Shown here: in pieces, positions 44,735 to 54,080 of the stretch
Layout of the letters: every line of letters begins with the position of its first letter
Position numbering within the stretch: the first letter of the stretch is position 1
Origin: Anoxynatronum buryatiense
Lineage (GTDB): Bacteria > Bacillota > Clostridia > Peptostreptococcales > Tindalliaceae
NCBI RefSeq assembly: GCF_900182905.1
Contig: NZ_FXUF01000001.1
Location: forward strand, 186,001-250,000
Direction of reading: 5' to 3'
DNA: 64,000 nucleotides
Translations under genes and position numbers: made by a program
The notes under the pieces: generated by a model
What the model was told of the DNA's origin: nothing
Databases searched by the model: none
Seen by the model: the letters and a program-made list of their open reading frames with translations, nothing else

Positions 44735-45214
44735 TTATTCTTCCAATAGCATTTCAGCATGTTTTAAATAGTGATTCAGGGATTTTTCCCACTTTTTCAT
44801 GTGCCCGTTAAATACTTCTTCTGTATTCTCCCTGTAGATCTGCTCTGCAGCCTCACAATTTAATGGTACGAAAGTATATTGAATGTCACAAAAGGTCCAT
44901 TTTTCGCTTTTCACCGTTAAACGAATGTCTATGATCACACAAATATCCTTTGCCTGCATTTTGACAAATTGTATACGATGACACTCTTGATCATGTTCAG
45001 TAACAACCCATCGATAGCTGCCATAGTCATTATTTGTCTCAAATACACATCCTTTTTCTGCGAACCCACTTTCTGAATACATCATCTCATAATCCCAGCC
45101 TTGCAGCCATTCTTTCTCACGAACAGGACACAGCAATGGAAATATTTCTTCCCTGGTTCCTTCCAACGTTTGGCGATATGTTCGGATCAATTTTCTCTTA
45201 ATATTCATCTGCAT
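44735..45214 (-). CDS. SRPBCC-like protein
   Basis: A 159-residue protein with the pattern of START/Bet v1-like ligand-binding folds: GTREEIFPLLCPVREKEWLQGW, an antiparallel strand region (GCVFETNNDYGSYRWVV, then KWTFCDIQYTFVPL) and a long C-terminal helix. No enzymatic motif is evident. ATG 45214 follows AAGGAG by 5 bases. It is co-transcribed with the MerR gene downstream; a small-molecule sensing or detoxifying unit is possible. Confidence 0.75.
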   Translation of the reverse strand: MQMNIKRKLIRTYRQTLEGTREEIFPLLCPVREKEWLQGWDYEMMYSESGFAEKGCVFETNNDYGSYRWVVTEHDQECHRIQFVKMQAKDICVIIDIRLTVKSEKWTFCDIQYTFVPLNCEAAEQIYRENTEEVFNGHMKKWEKSLNHYLKHAEMLLEE

Positions 45215-45275
45215 CACCACTCCTTTATCCCCATGATAAAGTATGAAGTTATGGTCAGGTCAAGAAAAACCACCG

Positions 45276-45755
45276 TTATTTATGGTATGGTTCATTCCGG
45301 TTAATCCGAAAAGCCCGATAGATTTGCTCCAACAGCAGCACTTTCATTAGTTGGTGAGGGAATGTCATGGGTGAAAAGCTGATCTTTTCATTGGCACGTT
45401 TCAGAACCGCCTCTGCCAATCCCAATGAACCGCCTATGATAAAAACCACGTTGCTCTTGCCTGTAAGACCCAATTGATGTAGATGGTGGGCCAGCTCCTC
45501 TGACGAATGCTGTTTTCCGTCGATGGCCAGAGCAATCACATGTTGGTGATCACTGATCTTTTTTAAGAGCTGTTCACCCTCCCGCTGTTTCACCTGCTCT
45601 TCTTCAGCAGGACTGAGATTTTCAGGCGCCTTTTCATCAGGAACTTCAATGAACTGCAGCTGACAATATCTGGAGAGCCTTTTGGCATATTCATCAACGC
45701 CCTGTTTCGCATATTTTTCTTTGATTTTTCCGACACTTAAAATAGTAAGATGCAC
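45276..45755 (-). CDS. rlmH: 23S rRNA (pseudouridine-1915-N3)-methyltransferase
   Basis: RlmH, a SPOUT methyltransferase acting on helix 69 of assembled 70S ribosomes. The 159-residue length is exact for the family; motifs include [43 protein letters not shown] and the C-terminal [20 protein letters not shown] and NRNEPYHK. It is divergent from rpsD. Confidence 0.97.
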   Translation of the reverse strand: MHLTILSVGKIKEKYAKQGVDEYAKRLSRYCQLQFIEVPDEKAPENLSPAEEEQVKQREGEQLLKKISDHQHVIALAIDGKQHSSEELAHHLHQLGLTGKSNVVFIIGGSLGLAEAVLKRANEKISFSPMTFPHQLMKVLLLEQIYRAFRINRNEPYHK

Positions 45756-45949
45756 TGTTAAAAACTCCTTTTTCTGCTGTACTCTGAAATATGCTGAAGG
45801 CCATTCTCTTATTCCACCAGCCTAAAATTGCTCGAAGCCCTACTGGCATTATAACTGAAAAATGAACGTACCGAAAGAACCCTTCTTCCATGCACCTGAA
45901 GCTTTTCTGAAAAATATCATTGATAACAGTTCTCATTTTCGTTTTGCTG

Positions 45950-45958
45950 TGTTATAAT
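45950..45958 (+). promoter_or_regulatory. Extended -10 promoter of rpsD
   Basis: TGTTATAAT matches TGnTATAAT, 60 bases before the rpsD start. No good -35 is at the normal distance. Confidence 0.6.
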
Positions 45959-45966
45959 ATGGTTGC

Positions 45967-45997
45967 CAACAGGCTTACCGCGGCAGAACGCTTGTTG
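45967..45997 (+). promoter_or_regulatory. Hairpin in the rpsD leader, possible S4 autoregulatory site
   Basis: CAACAGGC (45967-45974) pairs with GCTTGTTG (45990-45997) with one G-U pair around a GC-rich loop, ending just before the AGGAGG of rpsD. Ribosomal protein S4 is known to repress its own mRNA in Firmicutes; this hairpin does not obviously match the described Bacillus leader, so the role is inferred. Confidence 0.35.
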
Positions 45998-46018
45998 TTT
46001 ATTTAGGAGGAACATGGA

Positions 46019-46612
46019 ATGGCAAAAATGATGAAACCCCGTTTTAAAACCAGCCGCCGGCTGGGTGTTAACATTTGCGGTCATCCCAAGGCGATGAATC
46101 GGGCTGGTGCTGCATTCGACAGAAGTACCCGAAAATTATCAAATTACGGAATACAACTGTTGGAAAAACAAAAGTTGCGTGCCTATTATAATGTGATGGA
46201 GAAACAATTCCGCAGGTATGTGGATATTGCCATGAAGTCCAAGGGAATGACTGGCGAGGTGTTGGTTCAGCAGTTGGAATGCCGGCTTGACAATTTAGTG
46301 TACCGATTGGGAATGGCCCAGTCAATTCGTCAGGCTCGACAGATGGTGAATCACGGGCATATTCTACTGAATCAGCGCAAGGTGACGATTCCCTCTCATC
46401 GGGTTTTGCCGGGAGACGTGATCAGCCTGAATGAAAAAGCTCAAAAAATAGATCATTTTACCGAATTTTTCAGTTCAATGCCTACATCTCCTTTCAATTA
46501 TCTGGAAAAGCAGTCAGATCAGTTCACTGGTCGTCTGACAACCATCCCCTCAAGAGATGAAATTCCGGTGGAAGTAAACGATCAACTCATAGTTGAATTT
46601 TATTCCAGATAG
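46019..46612 (+). CDS. rpsD: 30S ribosomal protein S4
   Basis: S4 binds 16S rRNA early in 30S assembly. The 197-residue protein has the N-terminal S4 domain and the RNA-binding S4 fold [36 protein letters not shown]. The N terminus has only one cysteine (NICGHPK), so it is the zinc-free form. AGGAGG lies 8 bases from the ATG at 46019. It is monocistronic with its own promoter and terminator, away from the alpha operon; a second rpsD elsewhere in the genome is possible. Confidence 0.96.
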   Translation: MAKMMKPRFKTSRRLGVNICGHPKAMNRAGAAFDRSTRKLSNYGIQLLEKQKLRAYYNVMEKQFRRYVDIAMKSKGMTGEVLVQQLECRLDNLVYRLGMAQSIRQARQMVNHGHILLNQRKVTIPSHRVLPGDVISLNEKAQKIDHFTEFFSSMPTSPFNYLEKQSDQFTGRLTTIPSRDEIPVEVNDQLIVEFYSR

Positions 46613-46629
46613 ACAATATTTCTTTTAAG

Positions 46630-46666
46630 AAAAAACAACCGTTCCTAATGGACTCGGTTGTTTTTT
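46630..46666. terminator. Bidirectional terminator after rpsD
   Basis: AAAAAACAACCG (46630-46641) and CGGTTGTTTTTT (46655-46666) form a 12-base stem with A and T tracts at the ends, between convergent rpsD and the SipW-type gene. Confidence 0.92.
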
Positions 46667-46698
46667 GGTTGCATTGATCGTAGTAAACGGCTTGTTAT

Positions 46699-47265
46699 CT
46701 AATGCATCACATGGTTTTCAAGGCGATTTCTGTGATTTTGGTGGAGGATTCGAATGAAGTACATGCCGGCCATTACCAGCGCCAACCCTGCCATGTTATT
46801 AAGATGCGACAGTATCGGAGGGGCTTTGGGTGCAGCCACCACCCAGCGCACAACACCAATCAACTCACACCCACAAACTGGATTTGGATCAATAACAGGA
46901 TTGCCATCGCCTCTTGTCACAAACTGGACGCCGCCCCCGGGAGGATTCTCCACTGATTTGACTCGATGCGTCGTTACTTTAACTGCACTGCGGGTGCATT
47001 GATAAGTGATGATTGCATTTGGCTTGATAGCGACAGGATCCACAGACTGCACGATCAGTATTGCGCCACTGGCAAATGTTGGCTCCATACTACTGCCTAC
47101 CACTCGATACAACTGATAGCCACTAACTGCCGGAGGCCGATCCGCATGAAACTCAACCGGTAAAAACAACATACATAAACTCACCAAGAGAACCATCAGA
47201 GCAAACAGCCTTCTATTGAAACATCCCTTTTTCTTATGGCTTTGATTTCTCATCAGTGCATCCAT
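46699..47265 (-). CDS. SipW-type (ER-like) signal peptidase I
   Basis: The 188-residue protein has two membrane helices (about 20-40 and 155-172), the nucleophile in VVGSSMEPTFASGAILIVQ and a THRV motif with His in place of the general-base Lys, as in archaeal/eukaryotic-type and Bacillus SipW peptidases. SipW normally processes matrix or camelysin-type proteins such as TasA encoded beside it. No such substrate gene is adjacent here; neighbours are rpsD and rnpB. The ATG at 47265 has GGGGGCGG about 6 bases upstream. Confidence 0.88.
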   Translation of the reverse strand: MDALMRNQSHKKKGCFNRRLFALMVLLVSLCMLFLPVEFHADRPPAVSGYQLYRVVGSSMEPTFASGAILIVQSVDPVAIKPNAIITYQCTRSAVKVTTHRVKSVENPPGGGVQFVTRGDGNPVIDPNPVCGCELIGVVRWVVAAPKAPPILSHLNNMAGLALVMAGMYFIRILHQNHRNRLENHVMH

Positions 47266-47493
47266 GATTCCGCCCCCTTTTCAGGTGCTCGGATATCAAA
47301 AAGTCAGATCAGATTCTATAACGAGTCCGCCTGGAAATATGTGAATGATTGGAATTGTCTTCCTAATACCATTATCTCATGACAAGGGACATAAATCAAT
47401 ATTTTCGGGACATTTATCCTTATTCTACGCAAAAACCATTGCTTCATCATCTGATGTTTTTCTAATCGTTCAACGCTGTCAGCACGCCAAAAG
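47266..47493. other. Intergenic region upstream of the SipW-type gene
   Basis: About 230 bases without an ORF. It should hold the promoter of the SipW-type gene on the minus strand (a TAGAAT-like -10 is present near 47320 but no convincing -35) and ends at the rnpB terminator. I see no repeat or RNA motif in it. Confidence 0.5.
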
Positions 47494-47531
47494 AAAATGC
47501 TGATTCTCCCCTATGGGAAAATCAGCATTTT
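47494..47531 (-). terminator. Rho-independent terminator of rnpB
   Basis: AAAATGCTGATT (47494-47505) pairs with AATCAGCATTTT (47520-47531); on the minus strand the stem is followed by a T-rich run. It lies 30 bases past the 3' end of the RNase P RNA. Confidence 0.85.
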
Positions 47532-47561
47532 TCAGAAGCAATCATTGGTATTGTCAAATGG

Positions 47562-47942
47562 ACAGCGAGTAAGTCTATAAGCCGAGTTCTGTATTTGACA
47601 GCCATCTATCTAGACCGTCTGTTACCAGACGGCTCAAGCAACCTACCACGGAGCGCGGCGGGCAGCCGCTTTTAGCCCCTGCTTGGTCTTGCTCCAGGTG
47701 GGGTTTACATAGCCAGCCAGTCGCCAGGCTGCTGGTGAGCTCTTACCTCACCTTTCCACCCTTACCGGAATTCCAAAAACCTCGGTTTTCAGAATCACCG
47801 GCGGTATCTCTCTGTTGCACTATCCTTGGAGTCGCCTCCACTGGGAATTACCCAGCACCTTTGCCCTGGGGAGCTCGGACTTTCCTCGTCATCGGATCAC
47901 GATGCCGCGGCTGTCTGGCTTACTCGCTCATCACTATTTGTC
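47562..47942 (-). ncRNA. rnpB: RNase P RNA, class A
   Basis: Catalytic RNA that matures tRNA 5' ends. On the minus strand the conserved cores are visible: GAGGAAAGTCCGAGCTCC near the 5' end, AGTGCAACAGAGAGATACCGCC, GGTAAGGGTGGAAAGGTG, GTAAACCCCACCTGGAGCAA, and the 3' ACAGAACTCGGCTTATAGAC. AGCGAGTAAG at the 5' end pairs with CTTACTCGCT at the 3' end to close helix P1. The layout is the ancestral A type, as in clostridia, rather than the B type of Bacillus. A strong promoter and a terminator frame it. Confidence 0.95.
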
Positions 47943-47948
47943 AGTTTT

Positions 47949-47977
47949 ATTGTAACACTGGGACAGGGTTCTGTCAA
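47949..47977 (-). promoter_or_regulatory. SigA promoter of rnpB
   Basis: TTGACA (47977-47972), 17-base spacer, TACAAT (47954-47949) on the minus strand; a start near 47942 would coincide with the expected 5' end of the RNase P RNA. Confidence 0.9.
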
Positions 47978-48011
47978 AGACAGGCCTTCCTCCATCCTAT
48001 TGTGTTGAGGT

Positions 48012-49130
48012 TTACACAGTTTGAAGGGGACTGCTCTGGTTGCGTGCCGGAATTATTTCGAGAGACCAGCCGGAGGTATCGGCCGTTTGAAATAGATAAT
48101 TAGTGACCAGTGGTACAAAACACTGTTCTGACTCGAAGTGACCAACATCAAAAAGATGGAGCCCCAGTGATTCCGCCAACTGTGCATCATGATATTTGAT
48201 ATCACCTGTTACGAGAGCATCGCAGCCAGTGGCTGCAGCCTCTTTAATGACGCTGGCACCACTTCCCGTCACAATGGCTACGCGGCAAATCTGGTCTGTG
48301 CTTCCCTTAACCCATCGCAAATGCGTTAATTGAAATATTTCTTTCAGCTTCGTCGTCAGTGTGGGCGGGCTCATGGGTTCTTTCAAATGTCCAAGTCTGC
48401 CCAACCCATTCTGAATGCCAGGGTTTTCAAGCTGCAGGAGATCATATGCCACTTCTTCGTAAGGATGAGCTTCTTTCATAGCTCGAACAATCGCCTTTTG
48501 GCGTCCGGCGGGCAAAACGGTTTCAAGCCGTATTTCTGCCACCTGTTCCAGATGATTTTGTTCGCCAATCGTTGGATTAGAACCTTCCAAAGGTTTAAAT
48601 GTGCCTGTACCCTTCCCTCTAAAACTGCAATGGCTGTAATTGCCGATGTGGCCCGCTCCAGCTGCGGCCAGAGCGTTGGCTACCTGATCAACGCTGGCCT
48701 CAGGTACAAATACCACCAGCTTCAGCAGGGGTTCTATGTTTGTTTTCTCCAATAGTCTTATCTGTTGCAGTTCCAACTGCTGCGCCACCCAGTCGTTGAG
48801 GCCGCCCTGGGCAATATCCATATTGGTATGAGCTGCAAAAACTGACACGCCCCGATGCATCAACGTTTGAATCATTTTACCCATGGTTTGATCGGTACGC
48901 AAATGTTTCAACGGCGAAAAAATAAAGGGGTGATGTGTAATAATCAACTGAGGGTCATGAATCAGGGCTTCCTCAAGGCTTTTTTCCGTCAAATCCAATG
49001 CCACAAACACTGTTTTGACTGTGTCGTTCATGGATCCCACCTGCAAACCAACGGCATCCCACTCCATCGCCAATGCCGGTGGCGCCAGAAGATTCATCGC
49101 TTTCACGATATCTCTTATTGTTTGAGCCAT
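48012..49130 (-). CDS. DUF34/Nif3-like dinuclear metal-centre protein
   Basis: Hexameric metal-binding protein family (YqfO in Bacillus) with proposed roles in metal insertion or GTP cyclohydrolase-like chemistry; function unsettled. The 372-residue length shows the three-part Firmicute form: Nif3 half 1 (ALAMEWDAVGLQVG, ITHHPFIFSPLKHL, VFAAHTNMDIAQGG), a PII-like insert (about 130-235, LVVFVPEASVDQVANALAAAGAG), and Nif3 half 2 (VAIVTGSGASVIKEA, DALVTGDIKYHDA, VGHFESE). It overlaps trmK by 16 bases, a conserved pairing. Confidence 0.92.
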   Translation of the reverse strand: MAQTIRDIVKAMNLLAPPALAMEWDAVGLQVGSMNDTVKTVFVALDLTEKSLEEALIHDPQLIITHHPFIFSPLKHLRTDQTMGKMIQTLMHRGVSVFAAHTNMDIAQGGLNDWVAQQLELQQIRLLEKTNIEPLLKLVVFVPEASVDQVANALAAAGAGHIGNYSHCSFRGKGTGTFKPLEGSNPTIGEQNHLEQVAEIRLETVLPAGRQKAIVRAMKEAHPYEEVAYDLLQLENPGIQNGLGRLGHLKEPMSPPTLTTKLKEIFQLTHLRWVKGSTDQICRVAIVTGSGASVIKEAAATGCDALVTGDIKYHDAQLAESLGLHLFDVGHFESEQCFVPLVTNYLFQTADTSGWSLEIIPARNQSSPLQTV

Positions 49131-49819
49131 CTCAATTCCTCCTTCAGTGCTTCGATGAGGGCACGGGTTTCAGAAAGCTGCCGGGGATCGGGGGGATCAG
49201 CCTGCGACAGCCCTTGATACTTTTGGGTAAAAAGCCTGATTTTTCTGCTAACAAATGCCCTGGCCACCGTTGCAGGCTGTTGCTTCAAAAAACTGCCTGT
49301 TTCCAGCCACACTGGTTCAGGTTCATGGACCGGCAGATTCTCATACTTGGCTACCATTATTTCATAAAAACGATGTTTCTCCTGAATCAACACTTCTTCA
49401 TGGATTCGGTACCCATGAGCGGCCAGGTAACGACGCAAGACAGGCACTGCCTGCACAGGCTGCAAGATCAGTTGCTGAGCCTGGTGTGCCACCATCGGCG
49501 ATGCTTCCAATAGTTCTGTTATCAGCGTACCGCCCATACCTGCCAGAATCAGAGTGGTGGCTTCTCCAGGTTCCAATACTTCCAGCCCATTTCCCAGTCG
49601 CAGCGTAATGTGGGCTTCCAGTTTAAAGCGCTGTACTATCCGCCTTGCTTTGTTTAGAGGATCTTCGTTTGCATCTGTGGCAATCACATGACGAACACCC
49701 TTCTCTTTCACCAGGTAAATGGGGATATAGCCGTGATCAGTTCCAATATCAGCCACTACAGCTGTCGGATCTGCCCGGTTAGCTGCAGCTGCCAGTCTGG
49801 GGGATAGGGTTATGGACAT
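49115..49819 (-). CDS. trmK: tRNA (adenine22-N1)-methyltransferase
   Basis: TrmK methylates A22 of bacterial tRNAs. The 234-residue protein has an AdoMet Rossmann fold with VVADIGTDHGYIPIYLV (motif I), ATDANEDPLNKA (motif II), RLGNGLEVLEPGEATTLILAGMGG (motif IV) and a C-terminal coiled coil. The ATG at 49819 is 9 bases from AAGGAG; the codons further upstream begin inside that site. It stands between rpoD and the DUF34 gene, as in most Firmicutes. Confidence 0.94.
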   Translation of the reverse strand: MSITLSPRLAAAANRADPTAVVADIGTDHGYIPIYLVKEKGVRHVIATDANEDPLNKARRIVQRFKLEAHITLRLGNGLEVLEPGEATTLILAGMGGTLITELLEASPMVAHQAQQLILQPVQAVPVLRRYLAAHGYRIHEEVLIQEKHRFYEIMVAKYENLPVHEPEPVWLETGSFLKQQPATVARAFVSRKIRLFTQKYQGLSQADPPDPRQLSETRALIEALKEELRWLKQ

Positions 49820-49835
49820 AGTCATCGGCTCCTTC

Positions 49836-49863
49836 AAAACAAAGGACCCGCAAATGCGAATCC
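49836..49863 (-). terminator. Possible terminator or attenuator between rpoD and trmK
   Basis: On the minus strand GGATTCGC (49863-49856) can pair with GCGGGTCC (49851-49844), including two G-T pairs, followed by TTTGTTTT. It lies just past the rpoD stop but also close to the trmK ribosome site. Confidence 0.45.
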
Positions 49864-49880
49864 CAGGTTTTTCATTCGGC

Positions 49881-50993
49881 TTATTCCAGATAATCTTTCA
49901 GCTTTTTACTGCGGCTGGGATGACGTAACTTGCGTAACGCTTTTGCTTCAATCTGTCGAATACGTTCCCGGGTAACCTGAAACTTTTTACCCACTTCTTC
50001 CAGTGTACGGGCCCGGCCATCGTCAAGTCCAAAACGCAGGCGCAGTACCTTCTGCTCCCGCACCGTCAAAGTGTGCAGTACTTCCACCAGTTGTTCCTTC
50101 AAGAGGGAAAATGCCGCTGATTCTGCCGGAGCCAATACATCTTCATCCGGGATGAAATCTCCCAGATGACTGTCTTCTTCTTCTCCAATAGGTGTTTCCA
50201 GCGAGACCGGTTCTTGGGCGATTTTAAGAATTTCCCGCACTTTTTCTTCTGTGATATCCATTTCACGGGCAATTTCTTCGGGCTTCGGTTCCCGGCCCAG
50301 GTCCTGAAGCAATTGGCGTGAAACACGAATTAGTTTATTGATGGTCTCCACCATGTGTACCGGTATGCGAATGGTACGGGCCTGGTCGGCAATGGCACGG
50401 GTAATAGCCTGTCGTATCCACCAGGTTGCGTAGGTGCTGAATTTGTAACCTTTACGATAATCAAACTTTTCAACAGCTTTAATCAGACCCAAATTCCCTT
50501 CCTGAATCAGGTCGAGAAACAGCATGCCTCGCCCAACATAACGCTTGGCAATACTAACCACCAGTCGCAGATTAGCCTCAACAAGTTGTTTCTTAGCCTG
50601 CTCGTCACCCTGTTCCATACGCTGGGCCAGATCTATTTCTTCTGCACTTGTCAGCAAGGGCACTTTTCCAATTTCTTTTAAATACATGCGTACCGGATCG
50701 TCAATGTTTACCCCTTTCATCAGAGATAAATCATCCTCAACCGGTTCATCAATTTTAAGATCTTCTTCAAGATCCGGATCATCCAACTCAAGGTCATCTT
50801 CTTTTTCTTCACCAATGATATCGATGCCTAAGGTTGTAAATTGATCATACAGATCGTCAATTTGATCTTTATCCAACTCAGCCTTCTCAAGGGCATTCAT
50901 GATCTCCTCGTAAGTGAGTGATCCGTCCTTTTGTCCCTTTTCGATGAGTTTTTTTAACATTTCTTTGGTCAAATCGATGGTTTGACTATCCAT
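49881..50993 (-). CDS. rpoD: RNA polymerase primary sigma factor
   Basis: Housekeeping sigma factor (SigA). The 370-residue protein has a short acidic region 1.1, region 1.2 ([17 protein letters not shown]), region 2 ([41 protein letters not shown], which melts and reads the -10), region 3 and region 4 ([42 protein letters not shown], which reads the -35). It is one base from dnaG, the old macromolecular-synthesis operon order dnaG-rpoD. Confidence 0.98.
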   Translation of the reverse strand: MDSQTIDLTKEMLKKLIEKGQKDGSLTYEEIMNALEKAELDKDQIDDLYDQFTTLGIDIIGEEKEDDLELDDPDLEEDLKIDEPVEDDLSLMKGVNIDDPVRMYLKEIGKVPLLTSAEEIDLAQRMEQGDEQAKKQLVEANLRLVVSIAKRYVGRGMLFLDLIQEGNLGLIKAVEKFDYRKGYKFSTYATWWIRQAITRAIADQARTIRIPVHMVETINKLIRVSRQLLQDLGREPKPEEIAREMDITEEKVREILKIAQEPVSLETPIGEEEDSHLGDFIPDEDVLAPAESAAFSLLKEQLVEVLHTLTVREQKVLRLRFGLDDGRARTLEEVGKKFQVTRERIRQIEAKALRKLRHPSRSKKLKDYLE

Positions 50994-50994
50994 A

Positions 50995-52845
50995 CTATTT
51001 CCCTCCCTTCTGCATGTACAGCTCTTGCAGTTCTATGTTGATGCGTCTGATTTCCATTCCCAGTTTTAACATTTCATCTTCCTTCTCTTTCGGGTTCAAT
51101 TCCTGATTATCCAACAGCTTCCGTTGTTTCTCCTCCAACTGCTTCAGCTGTTGCTGGCGCTGTTGAGTCTTCATATATTGAGTAAATCGCCGAATCATGT
51201 CTTCCAATGAAAGGTCACAATCTTCAGCTGCATCAATATTCGCCATTTCTTCTTCAAATCCTTCAAAGAAATCTTTTTTTACAGTATTTTTTTGAAGTAA
51301 TTCGTGATTTTCTATCATTAATCGAAATAATACCTGATGGGTAGTGTGTTGAAAAAGGCTTGCTTCAATTTTTTCACCCAATTGAAGCAAGTGTTCAGGA
51401 TGCCGGAGGGCCCATTTAAGAAACAGGCATTCCATTTTAATCACAGCATCACGTTCAACAGGTGTCATAGCCTCAATGGAAAGCCGACGAGCAACATACG
51501 CATCTTTATTTTTTCCATAATTCCGAAGCTCAAAGCTCCGTTTACCCTGCTGGAGTTCCTCCATGAAAGAAGCTTTGGAAACACCTATTTCTTCAGCTAC
51601 CCGGGCAGCATAGGCTTCCCGTTCAACCATGCTTTTTATCTGTTTCAGAACGTCTGATGCTTCCCGGGCAAAATGCACTTTCCCTTCCACTGTAGCCAAC
51701 GAGTGCCTGCGTCGAATGAGAGAAATTTGGTACTCGACAGCAGTGGGGGCCTTCTGCAACAGCTGCTCAAAAGCCTCAGCGCCTTTTTCTTTCACGTATT
51801 GATCCGGGTCGGTTTTATGGGGCAGCGTGAGAATTTTGACTTCAACCTCAGTATTACGGAAAATACGAATACTACGCTGGGCAGCCTGTTCACCCGCCTG
51901 GTCTCCATCAAAGCATAAGATCACCCGTTTGGCAGTTTTTTCAGCCAGTCCAGCATGTTCCGGTGTCAGGGAAGTTCCCAGAGTGGCAACTGCGTTTTGG
52001 AATCCGTTTTCATGAAGGGTGATCACATCCGTATAGCCCTCCACCAGAATCAGTGTATGTTGTCTCAGGTGTGTTCGTGCGATATTGAGACCATACAGTA
52101 AATGACGTTTATTAAAGAGGAGGGTTTCAGGCGAATTTAGATATTTGGGTGTTCCTTCCGGAGTCAGAATTCGCCCTCCAAAAGCTACGACATTGCCGCG
52201 AATGTCAAAAATCGGAAACATCACGCGATTTCGGAAACGGTCATAATGCCGCTTATTGCCTGCCACTTTCTCGCTTAATATGGCTAACCCGGCTTTTTCC
52301 AGCAACTCGTTAGAATATCCTTTGGTGGACATGTAGCGGCACAAAGCATCCCATTGGTCAGGGGCATAACCCAAGCCAAAACGTTTAATGGTCTCGATGC
52401 TCCATTCCCTCCCGGCCAGATATCTGGCACCGGCATTGCCCCTTTTTTTAAGGCAATTGAAATAAAAGGAAGCGGCATCTCGATGCAGATCCATGAGCTG
52501 GTGTTGCTCCTGCAGTTCCTGCCGGACCTGGGGTGTCATCTCTGCTTCAGGAATCTGCAAGTTAATTCGCTGGGCCAGTTTTTTCAGCGCCTCAACAAAG
52601 TCAAGATTTTCTTTCTCCATTATGAACCCTACCACGTCACCGCCTTTCCCACACCCAAAGCATTTGAACATCTGCTTTTCACGACTCACCATGAAAGACG
52701 GTGTTTTTTCATTATGGAAGGGACACAAGGCGCGATGATTAGCTCCACCCGGCTGTAATGGCACATACTCACTGATCACTTCTACAATGTCGTTTCGGCT
52801 TATGATCTCATGAACAATTTCATCTGGTATATGTCTACTCAACAT
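50995..52845 (-). CDS. dnaG: DNA primase
   Basis: DnaG makes RNA primers for replication. Of about 616 residues, the N-terminal zinc ribbon is [11 protein letters not shown] ... [13 protein letters not shown], the catalytic core holds [29 protein letters not shown] and the Toprim motifs [11 protein letters not shown] and [13 protein letters not shown], and the C-terminal helical region should bind the DnaB helicase. The start at 52845 matches the family N terminus [14 protein letters not shown] but has only a weak ribosome site; a GTG two codons earlier is possible. It follows dgt and precedes rpoD. Confidence 0.96.
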   Translation of the reverse strand: MLSRHIPDEIVHEIISRNDIVEVISEYVPLQPGGANHRALCPFHNEKTPSFMVSREKQMFKCFGCGKGGDVVGFIMEKENLDFVEALKKLAQRINLQIPEAEMTPQVRQELQEQHQLMDLHRDAASFYFNCLKKRGNAGARYLAGREWSIETIKRFGLGYAPDQWDALCRYMSTKGYSNELLEKAGLAILSEKVAGNKRHYDRFRNRVMFPIFDIRGNVVAFGGRILTPEGTPKYLNSPETLLFNKRHLLYGLNIARTHLRQHTLILVEGYTDVITLHENGFQNAVATLGTSLTPEHAGLAEKTAKRVILCFDGDQAGEQAAQRSIRIFRNTEVEVKILTLPHKTDPDQYVKEKGAEAFEQLLQKAPTAVEYQISLIRRRHSLATVEGKVHFAREASDVLKQIKSMVEREAYAARVAEEIGVSKASFMEELQQGKRSFELRNYGKNKDAYVARRLSIEAMTPVERDAVIKMECLFLKWALRHPEHLLQLGEKIEASLFQHTTHQVLFRLMIENHELLQKNTVKKDFFEGFEEEMANIDAAEDCDLSLEDMIRRFTQYMKTQQRQQQLKQLEEKQRKLLDNQELNPKEKEDEMLKLGMEIRRINIELQELYMQKGGK

Positions 52846-53001
52846 GCACACACCATTTCCGAGTTGCAAATAGTTTAAGCAGGTAATCCCACTCCGTGAT
52901 ACCTTATTCGACATGAAATCAAAAAGTCCTGCCAGTTGGCGAAAAAAGTTCTCAATATATTTGCAGGACATCAACAACCCTTACATAAAATGACATCAGT
53001 T

Positions 53002-53976
53002 CTAACTGGGAATCGGAATCATCAACTCCTGAAATGCCTTAATAGCTGCTTCATCTGTCATGCCTGCAATAATGTCTGCTGATTCCCGGGGCGTCATATT
53101 TTTGGTGTATTCACGGTAAAGGCATTCAACGATATGTGTGGCTTTTTCTTTCTCCCGCATGCACAGTTCTCCGTAATACACTTTTTCGAACATAAAACTG
53201 CGCAGTTCCTGCATCACAGCTTCCATATGCGAACTTTGATAGATGCGGGGTTCATTCCCAAGCGCCAGTTGCCGGACCGTCTCCATGGCCATGTCTTGCA
53301 CAAAACTGTTCACTCGTTGGCTGTGACTGTCTCCCAGGGTGTTCCTGATGGCAGGAGGAATGTCCTCTGCTTTAAGAATGCCTGCACTCAAGCTGTCCTG
53401 AATGTCATGACAGAGATAGGTAATTCGGTCGGCAATTTTCACCAGCTTACCTTCCATTGTTATGGGAATGCCGTCGCCGGTGTGATTCAGAATGCCGTCA
53501 CGCACTTCAACCGTGAGGTTTAACCCCCGCCCCTCCCGTTCAAGTTGGTCAACGATACGCAGGCTCTGTTCGTTATGGGAAAAAAATCCTGTCAGTCGCT
53601 GCAGTACTTCTTCGCCACTATGACCAAAACAGGTGTGGCCCAAGTCGTGGCCAAGGGCAATGGCTTCAATAAGGTCCTCATTTAGTCCCAGCGCCCGGGC
53701 AATGGTGCGGGCGATTTGACTGAGTTCGAGGGTATGGGTCAAACGTGTTCGGTAAAAATCTGACTTCAATATGAACACCTGGGTCTTTCCCTTTAATCTG
53801 CGAAAAAACTCAGAATGAATGATTCGATCTCGATCTCTCTGATAGACGGTGCGAATGTCACAATTGGGTTCCGGTTCTTCGCGACCCCGGGTATCAGCAC
53901 TCAGTTGGGCATAAGGTGCCAGTGTTTGCTTTTCGCGCATTTCTGTCATGGCTCGAATGGTGATTTTATCGGACAA
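53002..53976 (-). CDS. Deoxyguanosinetriphosphate triphosphohydrolase-like HD protein
   Basis: The 324-residue HD-domain enzyme belongs to the dGTPase-like family that cleaves dNTPs to nucleosides and triphosphate. Metal-binding motifs are RLTHTLELSQIAR (first His), ALGHDLGHTCFGHSGE (HD pair) and ADRITYLCHDIQDS (last Asp), preceded by the conserved SEFFRRLKGKTQVF. The start is a TTG at 53976 with AAGGAG 10 bases upstream; the ATG nine codons later has no ribosome site. Its position before dnaG is conserved in clostridia, suggesting a link to replication nucleotide pools. Confidence 0.92.
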   Translation of the reverse strand: MSDKITIRAMTEMREKQTLAPYAQLSADTRGREEPEPNCDIRTVYQRDRDRIIHSEFFRRLKGKTQVFILKSDFYRTRLTHTLELSQIARTIARALGLNEDLIEAIALGHDLGHTCFGHSGEEVLQRLTGFFSHNEQSLRIVDQLEREGRGLNLTVEVRDGILNHTGDGIPITMEGKLVKIADRITYLCHDIQDSLSAGILKAEDIPPAIRNTLGDSHSQRVNSFVQDMAMETVRQLALGNEPRIYQSSHMEAVMQELRSFMFEKVYYGELCMREKEKATHIVECLYREYTKNMTPRESADIIAGMTDEAAIKAFQELMIPIPS

Positions 53977-54080
53977 CCGCCATCAACTCCTTTGTTATCC
54001 GTATCAATACCCTAAATGCTGTTTGCCAAAAGGCTCATAAGCTCTATAGTATATCAAAAAAATGAAAAACCCTCAATGGG

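Noticed and set aside
47735-48103. 122-codon plus-strand ORF across the RNase P RNA
   Set aside because: It is antisense to rnpB; the RNA gene has conserved structure, a promoter and a terminator.
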